Assembly: GCA_031253835.1 (NCBI GenBank)
Contig: JAIRVP010000013.1
Location: 1-64,000 of the forward strand
Source: Burkholderia sp.
Lineage (GTDB): Bacteria; Pseudomonadota; Gammaproteobacteria; Burkholderiales; Burkholderiaceae
Direction of reading: 5' to 3'
DNA length: 64,000 nt
Notes under the pieces: model-generated
The model's database searches: none
Seen by the model: the letters and a program-made list of their open reading frames with translations, nothing else
Told to the model about the DNA's origin: nothing
Made by a program: the position numbers and the translations under genes
Part shown: piece after piece, positions 1-9,147 of the stretch
How positions within the stretch are numbered: position 1 is the stretch's first letter
Layout of the letters: every line of letters starts with the position of its first letter

Positions 1-2151
1 AATACGGTCGTCGATACGCGCGCCGGCGACGTAGCCGGTACGTGGACGATCGAAGCCGGCAACGCCGGTGTCGATCAAGCCGCTGCCGCACGCAACGCCG
101 GCCGCTCGATCGACGCCGATACGCTGTCGCGCAACCTCGGCACGACGAACGTCGCGCTGACCAACACCCAGGACGACCTGGCCGTCGCGGGTGCGGTCGC
201 ATGGAACAGCGACAACGCGCTCACGCTGACGTCGCGCAACGGCAGCGTCGATCTGCAGAAGGCCGTGTCGGCCAGCGGTACGAACGCCCGCGTGCTCGTC
301 GACGCAGCCGACACGATCCGCATCAACGACGCGGTCAAGCTCACCGGCCAGAACGCGCATCTCGAACTCGATGCCAGGAACGGTCACGCGCTGGCGAACG
401 ACAATGCCGTCGTCACGCTGTCCGGCAAAAATGCATCGTTCCGCGCGAACGGCAACGACTACACGGTGCTGCACACCGTCGACGACCTGCGCGGCATCGA
501 CAACAACCTGAGCGGCCGCTACGTCCTCGGCAACACGATCGACGGCAGGGGCGCGCGCTTCCGCAGCATCGGCGGCGACAACCCGCTTGCCAGTGCGTTC
601 AACGGCACGCTCGACGGGCTCGGCAATACCGTTGCGCGTCTCAACATCTTCAACACGGCCATCAACGTCGGCCTCTTCTCGCTGAGCCGCGGCAGCATCG
701 GCAATCTGGTACTTGACTCGCTCGCCATCGCCGCGCCGTCGAACATCTACGGCGGATCGGTCGGCGGGCTCGTCGGTTCGACCCACGGCGGCCGGATCTC
801 GAACGTGACCGCGAAAAACATGAACGTGTCGTACAGCGGTTCCGACTGGACGTTCGTCGGCGGCCTCGTCGGCTATCACGGCTCCGGCACGATCGAGCGT
901 GCGCGTTTCGACGGCAAAGTCGCCGGCGGTGCCGGCACGTTTGCCACCGGCGGCCTCGCCGGGGTCAATCTCGGGACGATCCGGGACAGTCATGTACTGG
1001 CGAACACTGTCGTCACGGGCATCGGCGACGCGAGATATATGCCGAACTTGCAAAACGTCGGCGGGCTCGTCGGCATCAACCGCGGCACCCTCGACGGTGT
1101 CAGCTCGAGCGGCCGCCTCACGGCCCGCGACAATCTGGCCACCGGCGGACTGGTCGGCAACAACCATGGCGGCGCGATTCGCAACGCCTCTTCGAACATG
1201 GCGGTCTCCGCCGGCAAAGGCGGCGTCGTGGGTGGCCTGATCGGCCTCAATCGCGACGATGGCCAGATCGACAACGTCTATGCAGCCGGCTCCGTCACGA
1301 CGACCGGTGGCGGCGCGGCCGGCGGCTTAGTCGGTGAAAATGCGAACGGCGCGATTCGCAACGCATCGGCGACGGGCGCGGTCTCGGGCGGACGAAACGG
1401 CGACGTCGGCGGCTTCGCCGGCCGGAACCTCGCTGACGGCACGATCGCGAATTCGGATGCGACGGGTGCAGTTGCGACGAATGGCGCAGCAAGCACTGGC
1501 GGGTTCGTCGGCAACAATGGCGGCAAGCTCGAACATGTCCTGTCGAACAACACGGTGACCGATCTCGCCAGCAAGAACGTCGGTGGCCTCGCAGGGATCA
1601 ACAGCGGAGCAATCGAATACGCGCAGGCATCCGGCGCAGTCAAGGCCGGCAATGCCAGCCATACGGGTGGCCTCGTTGGTCTCAACACCGGAACGATCGA
1701 CTCGAGCAAGGCCGAGGGCAGCGTGACCGCCGGTCTCGACAGTCGTACCGGCGGCCTCGTCGGAACGAACCGGGGCGACAACGCAGTCATCCGCGACTCA
1801 TCCGCATCCGGCGGCGTGACGGCACAGCGCTCGGAAGTCGGTGGTCTCGTCGGGCAGAACGAAAAACGGGCACGGATCATCGCTTCGTCGTCGTCCGGCG
1901 CCGTTCACGGCGAACGCTCGAATCTCGGCGGCCTCGTCGGGACGAACGACGGCACGGTGACCGCGTCGATCTCGAGCGCGACAATCGGCAAGCAGACCCT
2001 CATCGGGTGGTGGCAACGTGGCGGGCTGGTCGGGTGGAATAACGGCACGGTCGAATCGAGCGCGACGTCGGGGCCGGCGTCCAAGGTCAACATCATCGGC
2101 CTGAACCTCGGGCAAATGATCGACACCAAGCCATTGGAACAACTCAAGTAA
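1..2151 (+). CDS. C-terminal part of a GLUG-repeat exoprotein (TpsA/filamentous haemagglutinin-like), 5' end outside window
   Basis: The reading frame is open from base 1 with no start signal, so this is the last roughly 716 residues of a longer protein. The first 170 or so residues look like beta-helix repeats of a two-partner-secretion exoprotein. From about residue 240 to the end there are a dozen or more GLUG-type repeats built around GGLVGxNxG followed by I-x-N/D-A/S-x-A-x-G-x-V. Proteins of this type are exported through a TpsB pore and act as large surface or secreted adhesins. No partner tpsB is inside the window. Repeat residues stay regular to the stop codon, so the end is natural. 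A decayed copy of this same C-terminal segment lies at 9449-9730. The family call is firm; the adhesin role is inferred. Confidence 0.85.
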   Translation, partial: NTVVDTRAGDVAGTWTIEAGNAGVDQAAAARNAGRSIDADTLSRNLGTTNVALTNTQDDLAVAGAVAWNSDNALTLTSRNGSVDLQKAVSASGTNARVLVDAADTIRINDAVKLTGQNAHLELDARNGHALANDNAVVTLSGKNASFRANGNDYTVLHTVDDLRGIDNNLSGRYVLGNTIDGRGARFRSIGGDNPLASAFNGTLDGLGNTVARLNIFNTAINVGLFSLSRGSIGNLVLDSLAIAAPSNIYGGSVGGLVGSTHGGRISNVTAKNMNVSYSGSDWTFVGGLVGYHGSGTIERARFDGKVAGGAGTFATGGLAGVNLGTIRDSHVLANTVVTGIGDARYMPNLQNVGGLVGINRGTLDGVSSSGRLTARDNLATGGLVGNNHGGAIRNASSNMAVSAGKGGVVGGLIGLNRDDGQIDNVYAAGSVTTTGGGAAGGLVGENANGAIRNASATGAVSGGRNGDVGGFAGRNLADGTIANSDATGAVATNGAASTGGFVGNNGGKLEHVLSNNTVTDLASKNVGGLAGINSGAIEYAQASGAVKAGNASHTGGLVGLNTGTIDSSKAEGSVTAGLDSRTGGLVGTNRGDNAVIRDSSASGGVTAQRSEVGGLVGQNEKRARIIASSSSGAVHGERSNLGGLVGTNDGTVTASISSATIGKQTLIGWWQRGGLVGWNNGTVESSATSGPASKVNIIGLNLGQMIDTKPLEQLK

Positions 2152-2162
2152 CCGGGACGCAT

Positions 2163-2192
2163 GAAGCCGGCAGGCCAACACCTGCCGGCTTC
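2163..2192 (+). terminator. Strong 12-bp stem-loop after the GLUG gene
   Basis: A perfect 12-bp inverted repeat (GAAGCCGGCAGG / CCTGCCGGCTTC, loop CCAACA) starts 11 bases after the stop codon. It is followed by GTGAAAAAT rather than a T-run, so it is a strong hairpin but not a textbook intrinsic terminator. Confidence 0.5.
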
Positions 2193-2294
2193 GTGAAAAA
2201 TAGCGGGCGGGGAATTCAAAATCAAGGCGGCTATTGAACGCGTGATGGAGGCATATCGAGCACAACCGTGCTTGATGTCCAAGCCCGAATCGTT

Positions 2295-2323
2295 TGCTGA
2301 TCTTCTTTAATCAGCAGGTTTTT
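2295..2323 (+). terminator. Rho-independent terminator candidate
   Basis: A 7-bp stem (TGCTGAT / ATCAGCA, 8-base loop) is followed by GG and five T on the plus strand. It lies about 145 bases past the GLUG gene stop and would end that transcript before it meets the leftward fimbrial operon. Confidence 0.5.
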
Positions 2324-2369
2324 AGCCCGCAGACACACGAGTGCAGCCTGCGATCACTCTGACGCAGAT

Positions 2370-3038
2370 CTACCCCGTCGCCCCCCCGTTGCAAACGGTA
2401 TGCCCCGGAATAGCGACGATGTGCCCCGGCACATGCAGTGGAACCCCGGGGTAGACATTGAAATCATCGAGACTTTGGCCATCTGCTTTGGCGTCCTCCA
2501 CCCGATAATGGACATTCCCAGTCGCCGTCAGGCGCACGCCGGACGCTTCGCAAGCGACCGAAAGACCGTTACGAACTTTGGACGGTAACTGGCGAACGAT
2601 TCCGCTGAATGCGAGATTGGCGACCACACTGGCGGACGGCTTTGCCTGACCGGTTCCCAACATTTTGACAACCGGTTTCACATCGAGCCGATAGACCGTC
2701 TCTGTCTCGACCGAGCGTAATACCTTGAGCGTGATAGTCTTTGTCTGCCCCGGAGAGAGGCTCATTCGAAACGGATACGCATAAAGAGACGGTTGCGCGA
2801 TTTCTCCAACCGGCTCGAGACGTTCGCTTTCCAGCGGCACGCCGGGATTCAAAAGGCGTGACAAAGACACACTTACATACTCGGTGCGGGTTCCATTGTT
2901 AGCCACCTCAACCGACGTAACCTCGTGTCTTACCTTTGTGTCCTTCTGAATCAGGTCGATCTCGGCGATCGCCGGCATCGAAATCGCCAGGGCTGCCGCG
3001 CAGGCACCGCACAACAACATGGATGAAATGTATTTCAT
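2370..3038 (-). CDS. Alternate-type periplasmic fimbrial chaperone (third of the CS1-like locus)
   Basis: This 222-aa protein has a clear signal peptide (cut near residue 25, ...MPAIA). It then shows the two immunoglobulin-like domains of class 5 (CfaA/CooB/CblB-type) chaperones: a first domain with the LNPGVPLESERLEPVGEI and LSPGQTKTITLKVL segments, and a second ending in a Cys-containing strand. Two cysteines (about residues 183 and 217) could form a disulfide, as in the 5390-6070 paralogue. The ATG is preceded by AAGGA at 9 bases. It is the last gene of the leftward operon, 88 bases after the second pilin gene. It may serve the tip protein or the second pilin specifically; that assignment is inference. 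Confidence 0.85.
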   Translation of the reverse strand: MKYISSMLLCGACAAALAISMPAIAEIDLIQKDTKVRHEVTSVEVANNGTRTEYVSVSLSRLLNPGVPLESERLEPVGEIAQPSLYAYPFRMSLSPGQTKTITLKVLRSVETETVYRLDVKPVVKMLGTGQAKPSASVVANLAFSGIVRQLPSKVRNGLSVACEASGVRLTATGNVHYRVEDAKADGQSLDDFNVYPGVPLHVPGHIVAIPGHTVCNGGATG

Positions 3039-3126
3039 GCTGAAATGTCCTTAAACAATTCTCCCCTGTTTCTACGATCCGTCACCACCTTATTCGCCTG
3101 ATGCGCGCTGGATCAAACCTCGGCAA

Positions 3127-3678
3127 TCACGGTATATTGATCACCGGCTCAAACGTCATCGACAACACACCGCTATACGTGCCTGCGGTACTCTTGAAGT
3201 CGCCCGCGGGGGGATATGCATCGATGAGAAGGTTGTAATAGCCCACAGTATCAACGCCAACCCCTGGTGCCGCAGGATTCTGGAATTCCGTGGCCCGCCC
3301 AACTGCCAATGGTTTCGCCTCGCCTCCCTCTTCGGAACCCAGTTTGACCTCCGGTGTCCGAAACACCAACTCGGGAATCGACTGATGGCGAATCGTCAAT
3401 GGCGAATCCAACCGAACCTGGAACTTTCCGCTGCTCGACACGATCTTCAGTCGCGCTTGCACCTCGTATGGCGTATTCCAGGCACCAAGCTGTTTCATTT
3501 CCAGTCCTTGATCGAACCAGCCCCCCGTCGCGTTTGTCACGAACAGGTTGTTCGGCAGCGACACGTGAGCGGTGACCTTGCTCGTCGTCTTGCCGGTCAG
3601 TTTCACCGGCTGTGCGACAGAAATGGTGGGCAACATCAGCAGGACGACCAGCCATTTCTCGAGAAAATGCTTTTTCAC
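3127..3678 (-). CDS. CS1/CFA-I type fimbrial subunit (second or minor pilin)
   Basis: This is a 183-aa exported protein with a signal peptide ending near SVAQP. The C-terminus has the CS1-family beta-strand signature GTYSGVLSMTFEP, closely matching the end of the 8459-8992 pilin (GSYSGDLVAVFEP). It begins with GTG, preceded by TAGGAA at 8 bases. It starts only 8 bases after the tip gene stop codon, so the two are probably co-translated. A second CS1 subunit beside the tip gene suggests a minor or adaptor pilin. It is slightly longer than the major pilin (183 versus 177 aa). Confidence 0.82.
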   Translation of the reverse strand: MKKHFLEKWLVVLLMLPTISVAQPVKLTGKTTSKVTAHVSLPNNLFVTNATGGWFDQGLEMKQLGAWNTPYEVQARLKIVSSSGKFQVRLDSPLTIRHQSIPELVFRTPEVKLGSEEGGEAKPLAVGRATEFQNPAAPGVGVDTVGYYNLLIDAYPPAGDFKSTAGTYSGVLSMTFEPVINIP

Positions 3679-3686
3679 AGAAATTC

Positions 3687-4706
3687 CTACGGTTTAGTAA
3701 CGACGGTGAACGTCAGGACATCGCTGTAATCACCATCCTTCGCCTGGGCATCGACTGTCGTTTTAAACGTCGGCACAAAACATGTCTTGCCCGAACTATC
3801 AAGCGGCAGCGCCGTGTCCGCGCTATTTGGCAACGATAGCGTCGAGGCACCACTATTCAACGCGATGCTATAAGGAACAAACTTTGACGCATCGTCGAGA
3901 TTATTGAGTCTGTAATTTTTGTCGACGAAACCATTCGCATTGCTCGCATTAATGACAAATTTCTTGTCCTTGACAGCCGGCCCGGAATAAGTAAAACAAA
4001 GCTGATCTGCGGTTTTGGAAAGCGTCTTCTCCGAGGTTCCGCGAGGCAGATCTCCCAAACTCCAGTCTGGAGCAGACATACCTATCGCAATCTCTACAGG
4101 CGGCGGAGGCAGTTCTGGCTCCACCACGATCGTGCAAACGCCTTGATCCTCCCCATAGCGAATATAGGCGACCCCGCTTTTCTCACCAATATCATCACCG
4201 TTCGTGTAGTTCCCTGCACGAATGCCAATAGCAGGCCAATCTTTGATATCCTTATTCGAAATGGTAATCTTTATATTTGCAGTAAACTGTTTTTCCGTCT
4301 TCCACTGAGACGAATAAATCGCCAGGGCGCCGTTATACATAACATACCCCCCCGCCATATCCTTGAAAAGCGACGTATGCTTTTCATCATTCATATAAAC
4401 AGCACTGGCCACACTACTGCTTGCACTCAGATTGCCATTTTTATCATACGTGTATAAAAGCACACCTCGCGATGTAAATCGCGAGCTACCCAAATACCCA
4501 GTCGTCGATTTGTAATCTATTGTAGTCTTGACAGTACTAGTTCCGTCGCCATTATCCGCCCAATAGCACGAACTATATCCATTACTCAAATTCTCGAGAA
4601 TCAAATTGTATGCGTACGACTTTCCCGCCGACATAGCAAGCATCGCCAGCAGTACAAACCGATACCATCTCCGGCGCAAGTATGTCACGCAACTGATTTC
4701 AACCAT
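3687..4706 (-). CDS. CblD/CooD/CfaE-like fimbrial tip adhesin and assembly initiator
   Basis: This 339-aa secreted protein has two domains: an N-terminal putative adhesin domain (to about residue 195) and a C-terminal pilin-like domain. They are joined by a Pro/Glu linker (VEPELPPPPVEI), the layout of the CblD/CooD/CfaE tip family. The C-terminal strand (DGDYSDVLTFTVV) matches pilin donor strands. I chose the ATG at 4706, which has GGAG 9 bases upstream and leads straight into the signal region; a TTG at 4754 has no such site. Base composition is strikingly AT-rich: 4261-4320 has 20 G+C of 60, against about two thirds in surrounding genes. That suggests acquisition from a lower-GC source. Family call is good, ligand unknown. 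Confidence 0.8.
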   Translation of the reverse strand: MVEISCVTYLRRRWYRFVLLAMLAMSAGKSYAYNLILENLSNGYSSCYWADNGDGTSTVKTTIDYKSTTGYLGSSRFTSRGVLLYTYDKNGNLSASSSVASAVYMNDEKHTSLFKDMAGGYVMYNGALAIYSSQWKTEKQFTANIKITISNKDIKDWPAIGIRAGNYTNGDDIGEKSGVAYIRYGEDQGVCTIVVEPELPPPPVEIAIGMSAPDWSLGDLPRGTSEKTLSKTADQLCFTYSGPAVKDKKFVINASNANGFVDKNYRLNNLDDASKFVPYSIALNSGASTLSLPNSADTALPLDSSGKTCFVPTFKTTVDAQAKDGDYSDVLTFTVVTKP

Positions 4707-4904
4707 ATAAGATGCTCCAGAAAGCGATATCGACACGCACGAAACCCGAGTCAATCAATACATTCCATTTCAGATACCAGCCGTACGATTCGAGCAACCG
4801 ATATTGAGAATTGGCTACGACAACACTCAACACCAGCCGTCATATCCTTCGCCTACACTCGACTCAATCACCTCTGTCAGTCGCGCTGTACGGTTTCGCT
4901 GCTC

Positions 4905-5399
4905 TTACCGCAAATCGTTGTACCCGCTGCCATGCAACTGATAGATCACCACGCCATAGCCAACGCTGACGAACAACGGTGCCGTTGCCGCCCTTTCCTG
5001 ATCCGAGTCAACGACGATGTACTCTCGGGGTCGGAATGTCACGCGCCACACTTGTGTGTGATTTGGCGTGGCAAGCTCATTCAGTGCCATCCGGTATTTC
5101 TGCCCCGGGGACAGCACAAGCCGTCCGGGCAGAACCAGCAGCGTTGGCCCCTGAACCTCCCCGACCGGAACGAGTTGCTCCGGAGACTGCCCTGGATTCA
5201 TGACCAAGTGCTGCGTGATGTCGAGGTACAAGGGCCCATCGCCGATATTTTCAACCCACAGTTCGCTCGCGGGCTTGTCCGGCGCCAGTGTGAGTTCAGC
5301 ACGAGACAACTTCAAAAGACCTGCCGCATAACTGCAGGTGCAGCACAGCAGGGGCAACAACCCTAACGCCCAGTACCGTGTGAGCTTCATCACGGACAT
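4905..5399 (-). CDS. Short alternate fimbrial chaperone lacking the second domain
   Basis: This exported protein (164 aa from the ATG at 5399, 161 aa from the ATG at 5390) carries only the first immunoglobulin-like domain of the class 5 chaperone family. The segments MNPGQSPEQLVPVGEV and LSPGQKYRMALNEL align with the same positions in the 226-aa neighbour. It stops where that neighbour's second domain begins (after YGVVIYQLHG; the neighbour has YGVLVRHMPA). The stop of the upstream chaperone overlaps the 5390 ATG by one base (TGATG), so translation is coupled. It could be a specialised half-chaperone or a truncated, decaying duplicate. A 200-bp gap separates it from the tip gene. Confidence 0.7.
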   Translation of the reverse strand: MSVMKLTRYWALGLLPLLCCTCSYAAGLLKLSRAELTLAPDKPASELWVENIGDGPLYLDITQHLVMNPGQSPEQLVPVGEVQGPTLLVLPGRLVLSPGQKYRMALNELATPNHTQVWRVTFRPREYIVVDSDQERAATAPLFVSVGYGVVIYQLHGSGYNDLR

Positions 5400-6070
5400 G
5401 TCACCGTCGCCGGGCTATCGTCGACATTCATCGACATGCGCTTCGTTGCGAAATACTGCGGCGTACCCGGGAACACGGCCACCGTCTGCGGCACCTTCAC
5501 CGTGTCGTACACGACATTCTTAAACACCTGACGCACGTTGCCGGTATTTTCCAGCGTGATTCCGTCGCCTTCGCAACGATGCGTCCACGCGGATTTTTGT
5601 TTGGCCGGTGCCGGCATGTGCCGAACCAGTACGCCATAGCCGATCGCCACCGACATCGGCGCGGTGATCTTGTCGTCCGGCGCGTTGTCCACCTTCAGCG
5701 ACCTGGCCGGCAGGATGTACATGCGATAAAGCTCTTCCCGCTCAGGCTCCGCCAACGATTTCAACACGATCGATCGCGTCTGGCTCGGACCGAGCGTCAG
5801 CCTGTCGGGGCTGGCCAGCATGCCCGGGTGCTCGACGTCTCCCAGCGCCACTTTCTTTTCCGGCATCACACCGGGATTCGTGACTTTCTGCACGTTGATG
5901 TTCAGATACAGCGGCGCATCGCCCACGTTCTTCACGGTCACGGTTTGTTCATGCGCATTGAAGACCTTCGTCGAGGCCGGCATCACCATGAGTTCGCCCT
6001 CGGCGTGGGCAACCTGGGTGGCTGCCATGAACAGGCCGAACAGCAGTGACAATGGGGTATATCGTTTCAT
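5390..6070 (-). CDS. CblB/CooB-like periplasmic fimbrial chaperone
   Basis: This 226-aa protein has a signal peptide (cut near residue 23, VAHA) and both chaperone domains. The first contains VTNPGVMPEKKVALGDVEHP and LGPSQTRSIVLKSL; the second begins near residue 155 with two Cys (HRCEGDG ... TVTCP) placed to form a disulfide. The usual alternate-family length is about 220-240 aa, so it looks intact. The ATG is preceded by AGAGGAAA. It sits 30 bases after the usher gene in the pilin-usher-chaperone order. It probably caps the major pilin in the periplasm and delivers it to the usher. Confidence 0.9.
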   Translation of the reverse strand: MKRYTPLSLLFGLFMAATQVAHAEGELMVMPASTKVFNAHEQTVTVKNVGDAPLYLNINVQKVTNPGVMPEKKVALGDVEHPGMLASPDRLTLGPSQTRSIVLKSLAEPEREELYRMYILPARSLKVDNAPDDKITAPMSVAIGYGVLVRHMPAPAKQKSAWTHRCEGDGITLENTGNVRQVFKNVVYDTVKVPQTVAVFPGTPQYFATKRMSMNVDDSPATVTCP

Positions 6071-6100
6071 TGCATTTCCTCTCTGATAGTTACCGGATCG

Positions 6101-8359
6101 TCATTTGCAACGGAAATAGTTGCCCTTGGGATCCTTCAGATCACATGTCAGACTGCGTCCGTCATGTTCGACCGTGACGAGCCCCAGCATCTTCTTGCTG
6201 ACGATCGAGAACAGCCCGTTTGGATGCACCGTATCGCCCGTCTCGATGATCTTCCCGCTGACGGGCTTGTCGTTCTCGTCTGTCAGGAACCCGCTATAGA
6301 TCATGCTGATTTCGATCCGCGCATTCGCCGAATACACCTGCCCCGGATGGGCGCGCACGATGTTTGCCGGCACCTCGATGTTCATGTCCAGGTTCTCGTT
6401 GTTGCCGAACACGCGAGCAAACGACACGTCGCGGTATGCATTGAGCGGCACCGCGTAGGTCCCGCCGCCCGCTACCGGGTTGCCTTCGACGTTGAATCCG
6501 TATTTCATGCCATCCAGATTCGGTGTCCTCACCAACAAAGCACTGCCGCTCGAGCTATAACGACCGAAAGCCATGCCGTCCTTGCTTGCCGCGACCATGC
6601 CGCGGTAGTTGAAGTCGACGTTGCTGCCGTCGCTACTCGTACCGATGTTCAGCGAGGCATCACCGCGCGTGCCGGAACGCGAGCCATAGAGGTTGACACC
6701 GTAGTTGTTGCCGACACGGTTGCCTGTGACACCGACTGTCGACGTGCCAAAGCCGTCAGCGAAATCCTTGCGAATATCACCGCTCAGTCGCGTCTGTCCG
6801 CCCGCATGGGCGGCGTTGAAGCTTCCCTGAACCTTGTCCAGCGTCATCGACGTGTTGAAGTACACGCCGTAGCCGCCGCTGCCACTCTGGTACCCGCCTT
6901 TTTGCACACCCAGCGCGAATGTCGCCCACAAGCCGTTCGGACGGTAATTCCAGCGCACCTCGGCCTGATGCGAAGCGCCGCCGAAACCCGACTTCTGGTA
7001 GTTGTAGCCGACGATCGCCTTGCGTACGTTGCGGCTGTACGAAAAGCTCGTGCTTGGCTGGCCGCTGTAAAAGCGCGACACATCCGTGCTCTGGTAGCGG
7101 CTCATCGAGAGACTGCCCAGCGCCTCGCTGGACATCGAGATGTTCAGGTAGCCGCCCACGCCACGCTCGCCGCTCAGCAAGCCGAGCGTCGGTGCGATAT
7201 CGATGCCGGCAACCTGCGTCGGACGCGTGACGTTGATTTCCGCCGCCCATTTGCCGCCACGACCGGCCAGCACTGAAGCATTCATGTAGAACTGCTTCAG
7301 GTTACGACTGACTGCGGCTTCGAGCAGGTACCCGCCGCTGCCCATTTCCTTGCCGGCGGTGAAGTGCCACGCATTGCTGCCGGCACCGAAGTTAAGGTTG
7401 TTGACTTCACGACGCTCGCGGCTGACTACGTTGCCGTTTCGGTCGACAAGACGGACGTCGACCGCGTAATAGCCGCCCGGCAGGTCGGCAAAGCTGATTT
7501 CGTTACGACCGATCGATGCCGGCCGCTTCAGGATCAGGCGATCGTTGCGGTAAAACTCGTAGTTGCCTTCAGCCGTCGCATAAAGGATCAGTGAACCGGT
7601 GTTTGTGTTCACCTTCAGGTGCGTCTGGCTGCCGACCGTCACGAACTGGTCGAAGCTCGGCGACAACATCGTGCTGACCGATCCGGACGAGTAGTCGATG
7701 TTGTTCTGCTTCCCCGCCCGCACATACGTGCTGGCGAAGTTCTTCTGCAGGTAGTACGACGACACACCGCGGTCACCGCCGCTATAGCCGCGCGAGTCGG
7801 TCTGGTTCGCGAACCAGCTCACATAGCCGAAGCTCCGCGACGGAAGCCCGACCCAGGTATTCGCATTGATGTTCGCCGCCCGATAGCCATCGGACGACGC
7901 GCGCAGGTCGATCGACTGGTTGTTGACGATACCCAGATTCGTTTGCGGCGCAATGTAGTCTTCTTTCGCATCGCGAATCGAAATCGACCGCTTCAACTTG
8001 TCGACGGTCACGTGATATCCGTCGATCTCCTCGTCGCAGCCCCTGCTGCAACGCTTGTAATCCAGCTGAGAAACGACGCGTGTGAGTGTCGCGATGTCTT
8101 CCGCCGAAATGCCGTTTTCCTCGAACTTCGCGGCATCGAAACTCAGCACGCCCTGCGCTTGCGAAAATCCGATGAAGCCCGGCAACGTTCGTCCATTGAA
8201 CGTTGCCACGTAATTAGCCGTATCGTCCATTTCAGCCGCACTGAATCCCTCTGGAATTCCGTACGAGATCTTCAGTTCCGCGAACGCATGCGACGAAACG
8301 AAGAGAAACGCACCCAGCCACAGCTTGTTGAAGCGAAAAGGGATTGGATCGACGAACAC
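6101..8359 (-). CDS. Outer-membrane usher of class 5/alpha fimbriae (CblC/CooC/TcfC-like)
   Basis: This 752-aa exported protein has a short N-terminal periplasmic domain. A long beta-barrel with alternating Tyr/Ser/Gly/Asn strands follows, with a plug-like segment near residues 240-320 (YEFYRNDRLILKRPASIGRN, FADLPGGYYAVDVRLVD). The C-terminal domain contains Cys pairs (LTCDLKDPKGNYFRCK). The alpha ushers are near this length and shorter than gamma ushers such as the 834-aa one at 11472. The start is GTG at 8359 without an obvious ribosome-binding site, so the true start is uncertain by a few codons. It forms the secretion pore through which chaperone-bound subunits are assembled. Confidence 0.9.
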   Translation of the reverse strand: MFVDPIPFRFNKLWLGAFLFVSSHAFAELKISYGIPEGFSAAEMDDTANYVATFNGRTLPGFIGFSQAQGVLSFDAAKFEENGISAEDIATLTRVVSQLDYKRCSRGCDEEIDGYHVTVDKLKRSISIRDAKEDYIAPQTNLGIVNNQSIDLRASSDGYRAANINANTWVGLPSRSFGYVSWFANQTDSRGYSGGDRGVSSYYLQKNFASTYVRAGKQNNIDYSSGSVSTMLSPSFDQFVTVGSQTHLKVNTNTGSLILYATAEGNYEFYRNDRLILKRPASIGRNEISFADLPGGYYAVDVRLVDRNGNVVSRERREVNNLNFGAGSNAWHFTAGKEMGSGGYLLEAAVSRNLKQFYMNASVLAGRGGKWAAEINVTRPTQVAGIDIAPTLGLLSGERGVGGYLNISMSSEALGSLSMSRYQSTDVSRFYSGQPSTSFSYSRNVRKAIVGYNYQKSGFGGASHQAEVRWNYRPNGLWATFALGVQKGGYQSGSGGYGVYFNTSMTLDKVQGSFNAAHAGGQTRLSGDIRKDFADGFGTSTVGVTGNRVGNNYGVNLYGSRSGTRGDASLNIGTSSDGSNVDFNYRGMVAASKDGMAFGRYSSSGSALLVRTPNLDGMKYGFNVEGNPVAGGGTYAVPLNAYRDVSFARVFGNNENLDMNIEVPANIVRAHPGQVYSANARIEISMIYSGFLTDENDKPVSGKIIETGDTVHPNGLFSIVSKKMLGLVTVEHDGRSLTCDLKDPKGNYFRCK

Positions 8360-8425
8360 GCGATATCTAGGGAGGAAGAGGGGGCGAAAGGGACATTGGA
8401 AAACTTGTCGACTCGGAGCGAGACG

Positions 8426-8449
8426 GGAAGCCCTGCGATGAGGGCTTCC
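8426..8449 (-). terminator. Stem-loop between major pilin and usher genes (attenuator or mRNA stabiliser)
   Basis: A perfect 9-bp stem (GGAAGCCCT / AGGGCTTCC, 6-base loop) lies between the pilin stop at 8459 and the usher start at 8359, with no T-run after it. Such a partial barrier fits the need for far more pilin than usher. A similar stem-loop occupies the same place in the second fimbrial operon. Confidence 0.6.
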
Positions 8450-8458
8450 TGGCTACGC

Positions 8459-8992
8459 TTACTTCGTTTCTGCTGCGGCCAGCGGCTCGAACACTGCGAC
8501 GAGGTCGCCGCTGTAGCTGCCGTTCGTGCTCGCCTTGCCGGTGACTTGCGTCGGTGCGTCGACGTTGATCTTCAGGTCGTGAATCTCGTCATAGCCGCCG
8601 GTGACGGCGGTCGTTTGCGTGATCTTCTGGACCGCGCCGAACTTGACTTCCGATTCGCCGGCAGCGCTGCCGATCGTGACCTTTGCGTTCTGCATTTCGT
8701 ACTGGCCGTTCGACATCTTCAGCGGCTGCGCCAGCGAGACGTTGAAATCGGCGTTCTTCGTCCACACGCGAACCGGCAGCGTCTTCGAGAATTTCGATTG
8801 CGTGTGATCGTTCGCTTGCAGCTCTTCCGTGCCGTACCACGTCGAACCGTCCGGCTTCGACACGAAGATGGCATCGTTGATCTGTGCCGTCAGCGTGATC
8901 TTCTTCGACACCGTGTCGGCCTGCGCCGTGTGTGCAACGCCGAACAGTGCCGAGGTCACGCCCAGTGCCAGAACGAGTTTGTTGAGTTTCAT
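8459..8992 (-). CDS. Major fimbrial subunit, CS1/cable-pilin family
   Basis: This 177-aa pilin has a classic signal peptide ending AHTAQA before DTVSKKITLTAQIND. The N-terminus carries the alternating hydrophobic donor strand (KKITLTAQI) and the C-terminus the CS1-family strand GSYSGDLVAVFEP. The start was set at the ATG at 8992, which begins the signal peptide; the frame remains open about 200 bases further upstream over AT-rich promoter DNA. A weak TAGAGA lies 6-9 bases upstream. As first gene of the leftward operon followed by a stem-loop, it is the likely shaft subunit. Relation to B. cenocepacia cable pilin CblA is by family and gene order, not shown orthology. Confidence 0.88.
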   Translation of the reverse strand: MKLNKLVLALGVTSALFGVAHTAQADTVSKKITLTAQINDAIFVSKPDGSTWYGTEELQANDHTQSKFSKTLPVRVWTKNADFNVSLAQPLKMSNGQYEMQNAKVTIGSAAGESEVKFGAVQKITQTTAVTGGYDEIHDLKINVDAPTQVTGKASTNGSYSGDLVAVFEPLAAAETK

Positions 8993-9147
8993 CAGATGGT
9001 CTCTATAAAGCGAGTTGCGGAAATGAAATGCCGCATTCAAATTGAATCGGCAATCTATGCGTGGAAGATTGTTTCCACTGCCGCTATTTTCCGAGAGCGG
9101 CTTCTGATGATGAATAGGACGATTTTTATAACTACGGCAGAAAATAA

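Noticed and set aside
1..2151. Regular GLUG-coding repeats considered as a CRISPR or satellite array
   Set aside because: Repeats are protein-level, imperfect at DNA level, in frame throughout, and have no constant spacers.
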